Shown here piece after piece: positions 6,829 through 13,906 of a stretch of 13,934 bases of DNA. Position 1 is the first letter of the stretch. Each line of letters starts with the position of its first letter. Origin of the DNA: an uncultured Campylobacteraceae bacterium (lineage in GTDB: Bacteria > Campylobacterota > Campylobacteria > Campylobacterales > Arcobacteraceae); the NCBI GenBank assembly GCA_913057765.1, contig CAJXPH010000049.1:1-13934 (forward strand), read 5' to 3'. The notes under the pieces were generated by a model. The model searched no databases. It saw only the letters and a program-made list of their open reading frames with translations, and was not told the DNA's origin. A program made the position numbers and the translations under genes.

Positions 6829-7254
6829 CTAATAACTTAAAGTAGTATAATCACCATTAAGTAACTGAGCTGCAATTTTTGGTGGTTTTGCAACTTTAAT
6901 ACCTTCAATTAATGCACTCGCATCTTCACCTATACTTGGTAAATATAATGGGCATATTTGAACACTTGCACCTTTTTTAATTAATACATTTAACAACATA
7001 GTTGGCGATTTTTTAGCTGGTTCAAAAACTGGTGTTTTTGTACTCTTTAGAGCTAGTTTTCCACCTGCTGCACACATTGTAATATTCACTTTCTTTTTAG
7101 CCTTTATCGTCATCATTGAAAGTACCATTGCCATCATTTGTGTTTGAGTATCACCTGATGTAAGGACAACATTTAGTCCCTCTTTTTGACTTGCTACTGC
7201 ACATGATGTAAATAGAAATGCCCCAAGTGCAAGTGTAGAAATAAACTTTTTCAT
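6829..7254 (-). CDS. Exported DsrE-like small protein
   Basis: The 141-residue protein starts with a signal sequence, MKKF then a hydrophobic core LALGAFLF. Either lipobox-like FTSC (C18) or a signal peptidase I site near AVAS would be cleaved, so it is periplasmic or membrane-anchored. The mature part (NVVLTSGDTQTQMMAMVLSM, then ITMCAAGG and VQICPLYLPS) has the beta-alpha pattern of the DsrE/DsrF/TusD fold. C61 (MCAAGG) and C101 (ICPLYLP) are possible redox or sulfur-handling cysteines. DsrE-fold proteins handle sulfur; a role in periplasmic sulfur chemistry is inference, since no sox or dsr genes are in view. The start has AAGGAGA about 6 bases upstream on the minus strand. It is convergent with sucD and divergent from the dioxygenase gene. 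Confidence 0.8.
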   Translation of the reverse strand: MKKFISTLALGAFLFTSCAVASQKEGLNVVLTSGDTQTQMMAMVLSMMTIKAKKKVNITMCAAGGKLALKSTKTPVFEPAKKSPTMLLNVLIKKGASVQICPLYLPSIGEDASALIEGIKVAKPPKIAAQLLNGDYTTLSY

Positions 7255-7277
7255 ATTAACTCTCCTTATATAAGATT

Positions 7278-7283
7278 ATTATA
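7278..7283 (-). promoter_or_regulatory. -10 box for the DsrE-like gene
   Basis: TATAAT reads on the minus strand at 7283-7278, predicting a start near 7271 and a very short leader containing AAGGAGA. A second minus-strand TATAAT at 7299-7294 is an alternative giving a longer leader. Confidence 0.45.
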
Positions 7284-7319
7284 TTAATTTATAATTATAG
7301 GACTATTTAGCTTAAATAT

Positions 7320-7355
7320 TGAATACTTATTCACTTATATTATATAAGATTAATC
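7320..7355. promoter_or_regulatory. Stacked palindromes in the divergent intergenic region
   Basis: Three adjoining dyads occur between the divergent promoters: TGAATA-CT-TATTCA (7320-7333), CTTATAT-T-ATATAAG (7334-7348) and GATTAATC (7348-7355). They end 5 bases before the extended -10 of the rightward promoter and 20-35 bases upstream of the leftward -10 candidates, so they are well placed as operators. The AT content raises the chance of random palindromes. Confidence 0.45.
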
Positions 7356-7359
7356 TTTG

Positions 7360-7368
7360 TGATATAAA
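7360..7368 (+). promoter_or_regulatory. Extended -10 promoter for the dioxygenase-tex operon
   Basis: TGATATAAA (7360-7368) is an extended -10 (TGn plus TATAAA). Transcription would start near 7375, giving a leader of about 35 bases that ends in GAGAG (7402-7406) before ATG 7410. Confidence 0.5.
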
Positions 7369-7409
7369 AACTAAAGTAGAATGAGCAAATTTATTTTTAA
7401 TGAGAGTAT

Positions 7410-8138
7410 ATGAAACTAACAAAACAACAAGTAGAAGAATTTAATACAAATGGCTTCTTAATTTTAAAAAACTTTGCTGATGAACAACTTTGTAATGATA
7501 TATTAGAAAAAGCAAATAAACATTTACAAGAAAAACAAGCACCAATAGAAACAGAAGCAGACTATTTAAGAAAAGAAACAAAAGATATAACTGTAAGAAG
7601 ACTAAGACAGGTTTATGATAGAGAAGAGATATTTAAGACTTGGATGACACATAAAAAGATTAGACTTATTTTAAAACAACTTCTAAATGATATCCCAATT
7701 TTATCCCTTGCACATCATAACTCTATTATGACTAAAATGCCAAAAGAATCATCTAGAACTTCTTGGCATCAAGACAGACGTTATTGGAGTTTTAAAAATG
7801 ATGATTTAATTTCAATATGGTTAAGTTTAGATGATGAGACTTTAGAAAATGGTCTTTTAGAATTTATTCCTAAATCTCATAAAATGGAATTTGAAAAAGA
7901 ACAATTTGATGAAGATTCAAACTTTTTAGATACTAAAAATGAAGAATTAATTAAAACAAAAGTACATACAAATTTACAAAAAGGTGATATCGTATTATTT
8001 CATTGTAAAACACTTCACCACGCAAATAAAAATGAAACAGAAAAAGCAAAAATTTCATTTGTATATACAGTAAGAGCCAAAAGAAATAAACCTCTATACA
8101 TGACAAGAAGCGATTTTAAGGAAATAACTCTTGACTAG
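7410..8138 (+). CDS. PhyH-type Fe(II)/2-oxoglutarate dioxygenase, substrate unknown
   Basis: This 242-residue protein fits the phytanoyl-CoA dioxygenase (PhyH) family, which oxidises substrates with O2 and 2-oxoglutarate at a mononuclear Fe(II). It opens with the usual FNTNGFLILKNFAD (11-24, as in "GFlvlrnv"). The facial triad is visible: H120-x-D122 in SWHQDRRYW and a distal histidine at 203 or 204 in KTLHHANKN. An arginine about 18 residues later (around 222, VRAKRN) can bind the 2-oxoglutarate carboxylate. SIWLSLDDETLENGLLEFIPKSHK is typical of the family strand between the two metal sites. There is no signal peptide. PhyH members act on very varied small molecules, so no substrate is proposed. 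The ATG has GAGAG 4-8 bases upstream. The last 8 bases overlap tex, so the two are co-translated. Confidence 0.88.
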   Translation: MKLTKQQVEEFNTNGFLILKNFADEQLCNDILEKANKHLQEKQAPIETEADYLRKETKDITVRRLRQVYDREEIFKTWMTHKKIRLILKQLLNDIPILSLAHHNSIMTKMPKESSRTSWHQDRRYWSFKNDDLISIWLSLDDETLENGLLEFIPKSHKMEFEKEQFDEDSNFLDTKNEELIKTKVHTNLQKGDIVLFHCKTLHHANKNETEKAKISFVYTVRAKRNKPLYMTRSDFKEITLD

Positions 8139-10242
8139 CAACTTAATTGACCTAATCAAAGAAGAAACAACTTTATCAAATAAGCATATACAAAATATAA
8201 TTAACTTACTTGATGAAGGTTGTACTATTCCTTTTATTGCAAGATATAGAAAAGATTTAACAGGAAATGCAAGTGACGAAGATTTAAGAGCTTTCGAGCA
8301 AGTCTTTACATACAGTCAGAAACTTATCAAAAGAAAAGAAGAAATAGTAACTTTACTAGAAGAGAAAAACTTTTTAAATGAAAAAATTAAAAAAAGTATT
8401 GAAGATGCAAAAACATTACAAGCTTGTGAAGATATATATAGTCCCTTTAAAGATAAAAAATCATCTAGGACTAGTAGTGCAATAGAAAATGGTATTGAAC
8501 CACTTGCAAATATTATTCAGAGTTTAAAACATTCAACTAATGAAATAAATCAAAAAGCTAGAAATTTCTTAAATAATAAAGTTTTATCTACGGATGATGC
8601 TATAAAACAAGCTCAAGATATAATAGCCCAGAGATATGCAGATGACTTTAGATCAAAAGAGATTATTAGAAACCTAATTTCAAACTGGGGTGAAATACAA
8701 ATTAAAGAAGGAAAAGAATTTGATAAAAGTGGAGTTTACGCAAACTTTGCAAATCAAAATGAAAAAATAAAATATATCAAACCACATAGAACTTTAGCAA
8801 TTTTAAGAGCAGTAAATGAAAAGCAATTGACAATAAAAGTAGATATAGATGAAAAACATATCTTAGAAAACATCAGAAAATACAAAATACCAGAATGGGC
8901 TAATTCATCAAAAGATATAGTTTTTGATGCATATAAAGATGGATTAAAAAGACTTCTTCTTCCAAGTTTAAAAAGAGAAGCTATAAACACTTTAAAAGAA
9001 AAAGCAGGATTAGAAGCAATTGAACTTTTTGGTAAAAATTTAAAAGAGTTACTTCAAACAGCACCACTTGTAAATCAAGTGATTTTAGGAATGGATCCTG
9101 GTTTTGTATCAGGATGTAAACTTGCAGTTATTGATGAAAATGGAATTTATTTAGACTCAAATGTAATTTATCCAACAAAACCAAAACAAAATATTGAAGC
9201 TTCAAATAAAGTAATATTAGACTTAATCAAAAGATATAAGATTACTTCTATTGCAATAGGAAATGGAACAGCCTCAAGAGAAACAGCAGAGTTTGCCTCA
9301 AATCTTATAAAAGAAAATAACCTAGATATAAACTATGCCATTGTAAGTGAAATAGGAGCAAGTGTATACTCTGCTTCGAAAATTGCAGCAGAAGAATATC
9401 CAAACCTTGATGTAACTATAAGAGGAGCTATTTCAATAGCAGGACGACTTAGAGACCCCATGGCTACACTTGTAAAAATTGACCCTAAATCACTTGGAAT
9501 TGGTCAATATCAACATGATGTAAACCAAAAAGAGTTGGGACTTAAACTAGAAAATACAACAGTGGATTTAGTAAATAAGGTGGGAGTAGATCTAAATTCT
9601 GCTTCATATAAATTATTATCTTTTATTTCAGGGATTTCTGAAAAATTAGCAAAAAATATAGTAGAGCACAGAAATACTATAAAAAAGTTCAATAGCAAAA
9701 GTGAACTACTAAAAGTAAAAGGTCTTGGTGCAAAAGCATATGAACAAGCAGTAGGTTTTTTAAGAATAAAAGATGGGAAATCTATCTTAGATAATACAGC
9801 TATTCACCCTGAAGATTATACTGCGGCAAAGAATTTACAAAAAAATTACATAATTGAAGATATAAAAGATAATCAAATAGAACAAATAGCAAATGAACTA
9901 AACATAACACCACTAAAACTAAAAGATATTATAGATGAGCTTAAAAAGCCAGGATACGATGTGAGAAATGAATTTAATCAAGTTACATTTGCAAGTGACG
10001 TAACAAAAATTGAAGACCTTAAAGAAGGATATATACTAACTGGGATTGTTAGAAATATCACAGACTTTGGAGCTTTTGTAGATATAGGACTAAAAAATGA
10101 TGCCCTACTTCATATCTCACAAATAAGTACAAAAAGAATTAATCACCCAAGTGAAATTTTGAGTATTAATCAAAATTTAGAAAAAATTAAAGTTGTTTCT
10201 ATAGACCTAGAAAAACAAAGAGTTGGGTTGAGTTTAAAGTAA
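8131..10242 (+). CDS. tex: Tex family S1 RNA-binding transcription accessory protein
   Basis: The 703-residue protein has the Tex order: an N-terminal helical domain (1-about 190, with the hallmark CTIPFIARYRKDLTG at about 31-45), a YqgF-like RNase H fold beginning ILGMDPG (318-324), tandem helix-hairpin-helix motifs (about 485-545; GVDLNSAS and KVKGLGAKAYEQ), and a C-terminal S1 domain (about 630-703; GIVRNITDFGAFVDIG). Tex binds nucleic acid and is linked to transcription and RNA turnover; its exact role varies among bacteria. The start is TTG at 8131: AAGGAA lies about 9 bases upstream inside the dioxygenase gene, and the N-terminus then aligns with usual Tex length. The overlap with the previous stop implies translational coupling. 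No terminator hairpin is seen after the stop, so read-through into the next genes is possible. Confidence 0.96.
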   Translation: MTSNLIDLIKEETTLSNKHIQNIINLLDEGCTIPFIARYRKDLTGNASDEDLRAFEQVFTYSQKLIKRKEEIVTLLEEKNFLNEKIKKSIEDAKTLQACEDIYSPFKDKKSSRTSSAIENGIEPLANIIQSLKHSTNEINQKARNFLNNKVLSTDDAIKQAQDIIAQRYADDFRSKEIIRNLISNWGEIQIKEGKEFDKSGVYANFANQNEKIKYIKPHRTLAILRAVNEKQLTIKVDIDEKHILENIRKYKIPEWANSSKDIVFDAYKDGLKRLLLPSLKREAINTLKEKAGLEAIELFGKNLKELLQTAPLVNQVILGMDPGFVSGCKLAVIDENGIYLDSNVIYPTKPKQNIEASNKVILDLIKRYKITSIAIGNGTASRETAEFASNLIKENNLDINYAIVSEIGASVYSASKIAAEEYPNLDVTIRGAISIAGRLRDPMATLVKIDPKSLGIGQYQHDVNQKELGLKLENTTVDLVNKVGVDLNSASYKLLSFISGISEKLAKNIVEHRNTIKKFNSKSELLKVKGLGAKAYEQAVGFLRIKDGKSILDNTAIHPEDYTAAKNLQKNYIIEDIKDNQIEQIANELNITPLKLKDIIDELKKPGYDVRNEFNQVTFASDVTKIEDLKEGYILTGIVRNITDFGAFVDIGLKNDALLHISQISTKRINHPSEILSINQNLEKIKVVSIDLEKQRVGLSLK

Positions 10243-10252
10243 AAGTTAAATA

Positions 10253-10266
10253 TTGACCCCTATCAA
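10253..10266. promoter_or_regulatory. FNR/CRP-family type box
   Basis: TTGAC-CCCT-ATCAA matches the FNR consensus TTGAT-N4-ATCAA at 9 of 10 defined positions. Its centre (10259.5) is 41.5 bases upstream of the start predicted from the -10 at 10289-10294, exactly the class II activator position. It is 10 bases after the tex stop. Confidence 0.6.
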
Positions 10267-10288
10267 TGAAAACAAATCCAATACTGAT

Positions 10289-10294
10289 TATAAT
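10289..10294 (+). promoter_or_regulatory. -10 box for the paired membrane proteins
   Basis: TATAAT at 10289-10294 predicts a start near 10301 and a leader of about 31 bases with AAAAGG at 10318-10323. No -35 hexamer is at the right spacing, which suits an activator-dependent promoter using the box at 10253-10266. Confidence 0.6.
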
Positions 10295-10331
10295 TCTCAA
10301 AAAACAATTCATTACTCAAAAGGTTTAAATA

Positions 10332-10766
10332 ATGGAATACACTTTAATTTTAATCGTACACCTTCTATCTGCAATCATCTTCATAGGTTTTATCTTCGCA
10401 GATGTTGTAGTTTTCCCAGCAGTTAAAAATAAACTTGGTGAAGAGTTTCACACTAATATGATTGAAGCTATTGTTGGACGTGGGCTTAAGATCTATCCTC
10501 CTATAGTTTTACTATTAATGGGAACAGGCGGATATATGTTTACAAAGTATGCAAATAGTGAACTAGGATACTTTTCAAGTTCTATGCAAATTCTACTTAT
10601 GATAAAAGTCTTTTTTGTACTTCTTATTGTACTAGGAGTCATTTATACTATGTATTGCAAACTTACAAAAAAAGAACCTATTGGTTTTATGAACTATTTT
10701 CATACATATGCATTAGTTTTAGGAATAGCGATTGTTGTTCTTGCAAAATTTATGTTTGTAGTTTAG
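10332..10766 (+). CDS. Four-helix membrane protein, paralogue A (CopD-like, function unknown)
   Basis: The 144-residue protein has four hydrophobic helices: about 4-28, 55-72, 86-106 and 124-143. Conserved features shared with the next gene are H10 in the first helix, the IGF-FAD motif (18-24), R50, K92 near the third helix, H124 at the start of the fourth, and the identical end IVLAKFMFVV. Two intramembrane histidines in a small four-helix protein recall heme b or metal binding, as in the CopD-like and HemJ-like groups, but the HemJ signature is not seen. The start has AAAAGG about 9 bases upstream. It is preceded by a candidate FNR-dependent promoter and followed after 28 bases by its paralogue. 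The role is unknown; one linked to oxygen-limited growth is inferred only from the promoter. Confidence 0.82.
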   Translation: MEYTLILIVHLLSAIIFIGFIFADVVVFPAVKNKLGEEFHTNMIEAIVGRGLKIYPPIVLLLMGTGGYMFTKYANSELGYFSSSMQILLMIKVFFVLLIVLGVIYTMYCKLTKKEPIGFMNYFHTYALVLGIAIVVLAKFMFVV

Positions 10767-10794
10767 TTTTCAAATTAAATAAAAGGATATTCAA

Positions 10795-11229
10795 ATGGCA
10801 TATACTATAGCACTAACAATACATTTATTTTGTGCAGTAATTTTCATAGGTTTTGTTTTTGCAGACGTAATCGTACTTCCTGCAATGAAAAAAGTATTAA
10901 AGGAAGAAGAACAACAAAAAGTTACTACTGCATTATCAAATAGAGCAAGAACAATTTTCCCAGCAACTGTTTTAATAATTGTTCTCTCTGGTGGATTTAT
11001 GTTATCAAAATATATTAATTCTGACCTAGGAGTTTTCAATAGTACATTACAACAACTTCTTATGTTAAAAGTAGTTATCGCTTTAATAATTGCATCGGGG
11101 ATTGTATATTCACTATCTAGAAAATTATTCAAAAAACAACCACATCCAATTATGAGACATTTTCATAAATTTGTTTTAGTATGTGGAATTGTAATAATAG
11201 TTTTAGCAAAGTTCATGTTCGTAGTTTAA
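10795..11229 (+). CDS. Four-helix membrane protein, paralogue B (CopD-like, function unknown)
   Basis: It has the same length (144) as the preceding protein and aligns without gaps; by hand count 72 of 144 residues are identical. H10, R50, K92, H124 and K139 are all kept, as is the FADV-x-V-x-PA segment after helix 1. Differences cluster in the loop at 33-58 and in the lipid-facing parts of helices, as expected after duplication with a maintained core. It has its own ribosome-binding site (AAAAGGATAT, ending 5 bases before ATG), so it is translated separately in the same operon. A perfect hairpin ends the unit at 11232-11260. The two could form a heterodimer, but no direct evidence is in the sequence. 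Confidence 0.82.
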   Translation: MAYTIALTIHLFCAVIFIGFVFADVIVLPAMKKVLKEEEQQKVTTALSNRARTIFPATVLIIVLSGGFMLSKYINSDLGVFNSTLQQLLMLKVVIALIIASGIVYSLSRKLFKKQPHPIMRHFHKFVLVCGIVIIVLAKFMFVV

Positions 11230-11231
11230 AT

Positions 11232-11263
11232 AATTCTTCACGCTTAATGCGTGAAGAATTTTG
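11232..11263. terminator. Strong bidirectional terminator
   Basis: AATTCTTCACGC (11232-11243) pairs perfectly over 12 bp with GCGTGAAGAATT (11249-11260), loop TTAAT, followed by further T's on the + strand. It sits 2 bases after the stop of the rightward membrane gene and 5 bases before the stop codon of the leftward reductase gene, so it serves both. Confidence 0.9.
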
Positions 11264-11265
11264 TA

Positions 11266-13683
11266 TTATGCACCTCTAGGTTTTGAGAATACTTTTATAG
11301 GAGGAATTACTCCTGTGTATTTTTCAATTGTTACAAGGTTTGAATTTACAACAGGACCTTGAGCTAATTTTGATGTTCCTTTATCTAATGTTACTAAATT
11401 TACATCACCATGAGCACATAAACTTCCGATTTTTCCAGGTTCAACAGGATCATACCAAGAACCTTCACACATAGATACTACGTTTTCTCTAATATCATCA
11501 GTTACAATTGCTCCAGCAAGTACTTTTCCTCTTTTGTTTGAAAGAAGTACTAAATCACCATCTTTAATTCCTTTTGCTTTTGCATCTTTAGGATTTATCA
11601 TAATTGGTTCTCTTCCTTGAACACTATATACTTCTCTCATAATTGTATTATCTAATTGAGAATGCAATCTAAATTTTGGATGTGGAGTTACTAAATGTAA
11701 TGGATGTTCTTTAGTTTTATTTCCTAAATATTCAACAGGTTCCATCCACGTAGGATGACCAGGACAATCATCATATTTAAACGATGCAATTTTGCTTGAG
11801 AAAATCTCAATTTTTCCAGAAGGTGTTCCTAATGGATTATCTAAAGGCTCATTTATAAAATCTTCAAATGCATTATATGTATCAGAATCTTTTGCTTTTT
11901 CATCAAATGTAATTAGACCTTTATCCCAAAATTTTTCAAATGTTGGCATATTGATTTTTTTCATTTTAGCTTGTTTTCTTGAACTATTATAAAATTCTTT
12001 TATCCAATCCATAGGTTCTTTACCCTCTGTAAATACTTCTTCTTTACCAAATTTAGCAGATAAATCTTTAAAAATATCAAAATCAGTTTTTGACTCTGCA
12101 ACGGGTTCAATACCTTTTTTCATAGCCATATATGCCATATTAGTTCTAGAACCAATATTTGTAATATCATTTCTTTCAATTTCTGTAGCAACTGGTAATA
12201 CAATATCTGCCATTCTTGAACTTGCTGTCCAGAAAGGATCTTGATTAACTATTACTTCAGCTTGTTGCCATGCTTCAACCATAGAATTTCTATCTTGGTG
12301 ATGATGCATAGGATTTCCTCCAGCCCACCAAATCATTTTGATTTTTGGATAAGTAATCTTTTTACCATTATAATCAATTGTTTTCCCTGGATTCATCATC
12401 ATATCTGTAATTCTTGCAACAGGAATAGCATCATGATATTTCTTTTTAGGTTTTAATGAAGTAATACCAGGAGCACCAACACCTACATGAACACTTGCCC
12501 CTGAATTTGCATAATTAAAAGAAGATCCAAATCCACCACCATCTTGTCCAATTTGCCCTAGCATAGAAGCTATTGTATAAATAATCCAGTTAGGTTGTTC
12601 TCCATGATCACCTCTTTGCATTGACCAACCTGGCATAAACATAGTTGTACCTTTTGATACTAATTTAGCAAGTCTAATAATTTCATTTTCAGAAATACTT
12701 GTTATTTTAGAAGCCCAAGCAGGAGTTTTTTTAATACCATCATCTTTACCTATAATATAGTCTTTAAATTTATCAAAACCTATTGTGTATTTTTTTAAGA
12801 ACTTTTTATCATGTAAGTTATTTGTATATAAATAATATGCAATACTTAATAATAATGCAACATCTGTATTTGGAACAAGTTTAATAGTATCAGCATTTAA
12901 ATATTTTGCGGTATCTGTTACCATTGGATCAATAGAAATTACTTTCATATTTCTATTTTTAGCAGCCATTTTTAATTTTTCAAATTCAGGGTAAGCTTCA
13001 TGAAGTGTTCCAACCCACGCAATTTGATTAGTTTTTAATAAATCACAACCTAATAAAATTAGATTATCAGTATGTTTTGCAATTAAATCTAAAGACGTAT
13101 GTTTATGGTATTGACTTGTCCCAATAGTATGAGTAGAAATTACATTTACTGCTTGATTTGAGTAGTTTCCTATAGAGTCAACAAATGGTATTTCTGTTGC
13201 ATTTAACATTCTTTTTAACAGTGTTCTTGGACCATTAAATTTACCTAAACCTTGCCATCCATAACTTCCAGCATATAAAGATCTTTCTCCATGAGTTTTT
13301 CTAACTCTTATCATCTCTTCATGAAGAATTTCATTTACTTTTTCCCAAGAAACACGGATAAACTTTTCACTTCCTCTTTTTGTTGTATCACTATTATGTC
13401 TGTTTTTAAGAAACCCTTCTCTTACGTGAGGATACTCAACTCTTGTTTGGTTATAAGTTCTACTGATTAACGATTTTTCCATTAAAGATGGTTTTTGGTC
13501 AATTCCAATAGGTTTATTACTAATAATTACACCATTTTTAATCGTTACATCACTTAAAGCCCAGTGAGTACCATTTGTAACAACTTTTTTCTTATCAAGT
13601 AATGATAAATTTGCTGACATTAACGGAACACTAGCTCCAACTAAACCTGCTACTTTTAAAAAATTTCTTCTTGAAGTTTCCAT
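11266..13683 (-). CDS. Tat-exported molybdopterin S/N-oxide reductase (TMAO/DMSO reductase, TorA/DorA type)
   Basis: The 805-residue protein is a periplasmic terminal reductase of the single-subunit TorA/DorA/BisC type, using a bis-MGD molybdenum cofactor. The N-terminus has a twin-arginine signal, SRRNFLK (4-10), with cleavage likely near residue 24. There is no N-terminal cysteine cluster, so no Fe-S centre, as in this subtype. S175 in GNYSNQ matches the serine that ligates Mo. Y141 and W143 in GSYGW match the Rhodobacter DMSO reductase active-site pair. Near-complete family segments follow: KTNQIAW, GWSMQRGDHGEQ, WAGGNPMHHHQDRN, NPLGTPSG, HSQLDN and LDKGTSKLAQG. I placed the start at 13683, not the upstream in-frame ATG at 13722, because AGGAGA lies 7 bases before it and the Tat motif then begins at residue 4. 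It is one base after the cytochrome gene. C. jejuni Cj0264c is the likely counterpart. Confidence 0.95.
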   Translation of the reverse strand: METSRRNFLKVAGLVGASVPLMSANLSLLDKKKVVTNGTHWALSDVTIKNGVIISNKPIGIDQKPSLMEKSLISRTYNQTRVEYPHVREGFLKNRHNSDTTKRGSEKFIRVSWEKVNEILHEEMIRVRKTHGERSLYAGSYGWQGLGKFNGPRTLLKRMLNATEIPFVDSIGNYSNQAVNVISTHTIGTSQYHKHTSLDLIAKHTDNLILLGCDLLKTNQIAWVGTLHEAYPEFEKLKMAAKNRNMKVISIDPMVTDTAKYLNADTIKLVPNTDVALLLSIAYYLYTNNLHDKKFLKKYTIGFDKFKDYIIGKDDGIKKTPAWASKITSISENEIIRLAKLVSKGTTMFMPGWSMQRGDHGEQPNWIIYTIASMLGQIGQDGGGFGSSFNYANSGASVHVGVGAPGITSLKPKKKYHDAIPVARITDMMMNPGKTIDYNGKKITYPKIKMIWWAGGNPMHHHQDRNSMVEAWQQAEVIVNQDPFWTASSRMADIVLPVATEIERNDITNIGSRTNMAYMAMKKGIEPVAESKTDFDIFKDLSAKFGKEEVFTEGKEPMDWIKEFYNSSRKQAKMKKINMPTFEKFWDKGLITFDEKAKDSDTYNAFEDFINEPLDNPLGTPSGKIEIFSSKIASFKYDDCPGHPTWMEPVEYLGNKTKEHPLHLVTPHPKFRLHSQLDNTIMREVYSVQGREPIMINPKDAKAKGIKDGDLVLLSNKRGKVLAGAIVTDDIRENVVSMCEGSWYDPVEPGKIGSLCAHGDVNLVTLDKGTSKLAQGPVVNSNLVTIEKYTGVIPPIKVFSKPRGA

Positions 13684-13684
13684 T

Positions 13685-13906
13685 TTATTTCTCCTGAATT
13701 GATTTATATTGTAAAAATACACTTACATTTTTTGCTTCATTTTTTGTAAAACCTGCATTGTTCTGCATTGTTTTCATTATTTGAGGCCACTGATTAGCTG
13801 TGAATTCTTTTACATCATGTAGATGATGACAACTACCACATCTTTGGTATAAAGATTCTTCTTCTACCCATAAGCTATCTTTCTTATTAGTAAGTCTCTT
13901 CTTATC
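13685..13906 (-). CDS. Monoheme cytochrome c, C-terminal part (5' end cut by contig end)
   Basis: The genomic part encodes 73 residues and a stop codon, with one heme-binding motif C-G-S-C-H (in YQRCGSCHHLHDV). Methionines downstream (QIMKTMQNN) could supply the second heme-iron ligand. The end, ENA-like KNEAKNVSVFLQYKS, fits a small class I cytochrome c. The stop is one base before the reductase ATG, so they form an operon and it is probably the periplasmic electron donor for that reductase, as the Cj0264c/Cj0265c pair in C. jejuni. An apparent start at 13921 (GTG, reading MYKRQ) lies in adapter sequence and is not real. The true start, signal peptide and any further heme motif are outside the contig. 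Confidence 0.85.
   Translation of the reverse strand, partial: DKKRLTNKKDSLWVEEESLYQRCGSCHHLHDVKEFTANQWPQIMKTMQNNAGFTKNEAKNVSVFLQYKSIQEK

Noticed and set aside
8754..8990. Minus-strand open frame of 78 codons inside tex
   Set aside because: Shadow of the tex reading frame; no ribosome-binding site or recognisable motif.
9510..9698. Minus-strand open frame of 62 codons inside tex
   Set aside because: Shadow frame antisense to the helix-hairpin-helix part of tex.
10791..11132. Minus-strand open frame of 113 codons
   Set aside because: Antisense to paralogue B, which is supported by its paralogue, its ribosome-binding site and membrane helices.
10332..11229. Assignment of the membrane pair as HemJ (protoporphyrinogen oxidase)
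   Set aside because: Length and first-helix histidine are similar, but the HemJ N-terminal W-rich signature around the histidine is not present.
11792..12456. Two short plus-strand open frames (11792-11992 and 12241-12456)
   Set aside because: Both lie antisense within the reductase gene, over strongly conserved reductase segments.
11266..13722. Longer reductase starting at ATG 13722 (818 residues)
   Set aside because: The extra 13 residues overlap the cytochrome gene and displace the twin-arginine motif; ATG 13683 has AGGAGA at ideal spacing.
51..13906. CRISPR arrays, tRNA genes, insertion sequences, phage genes
   Set aside because: No regularly spaced repeats, cloverleaf sequences, transposase motifs or terminal repeats were seen on either strand.
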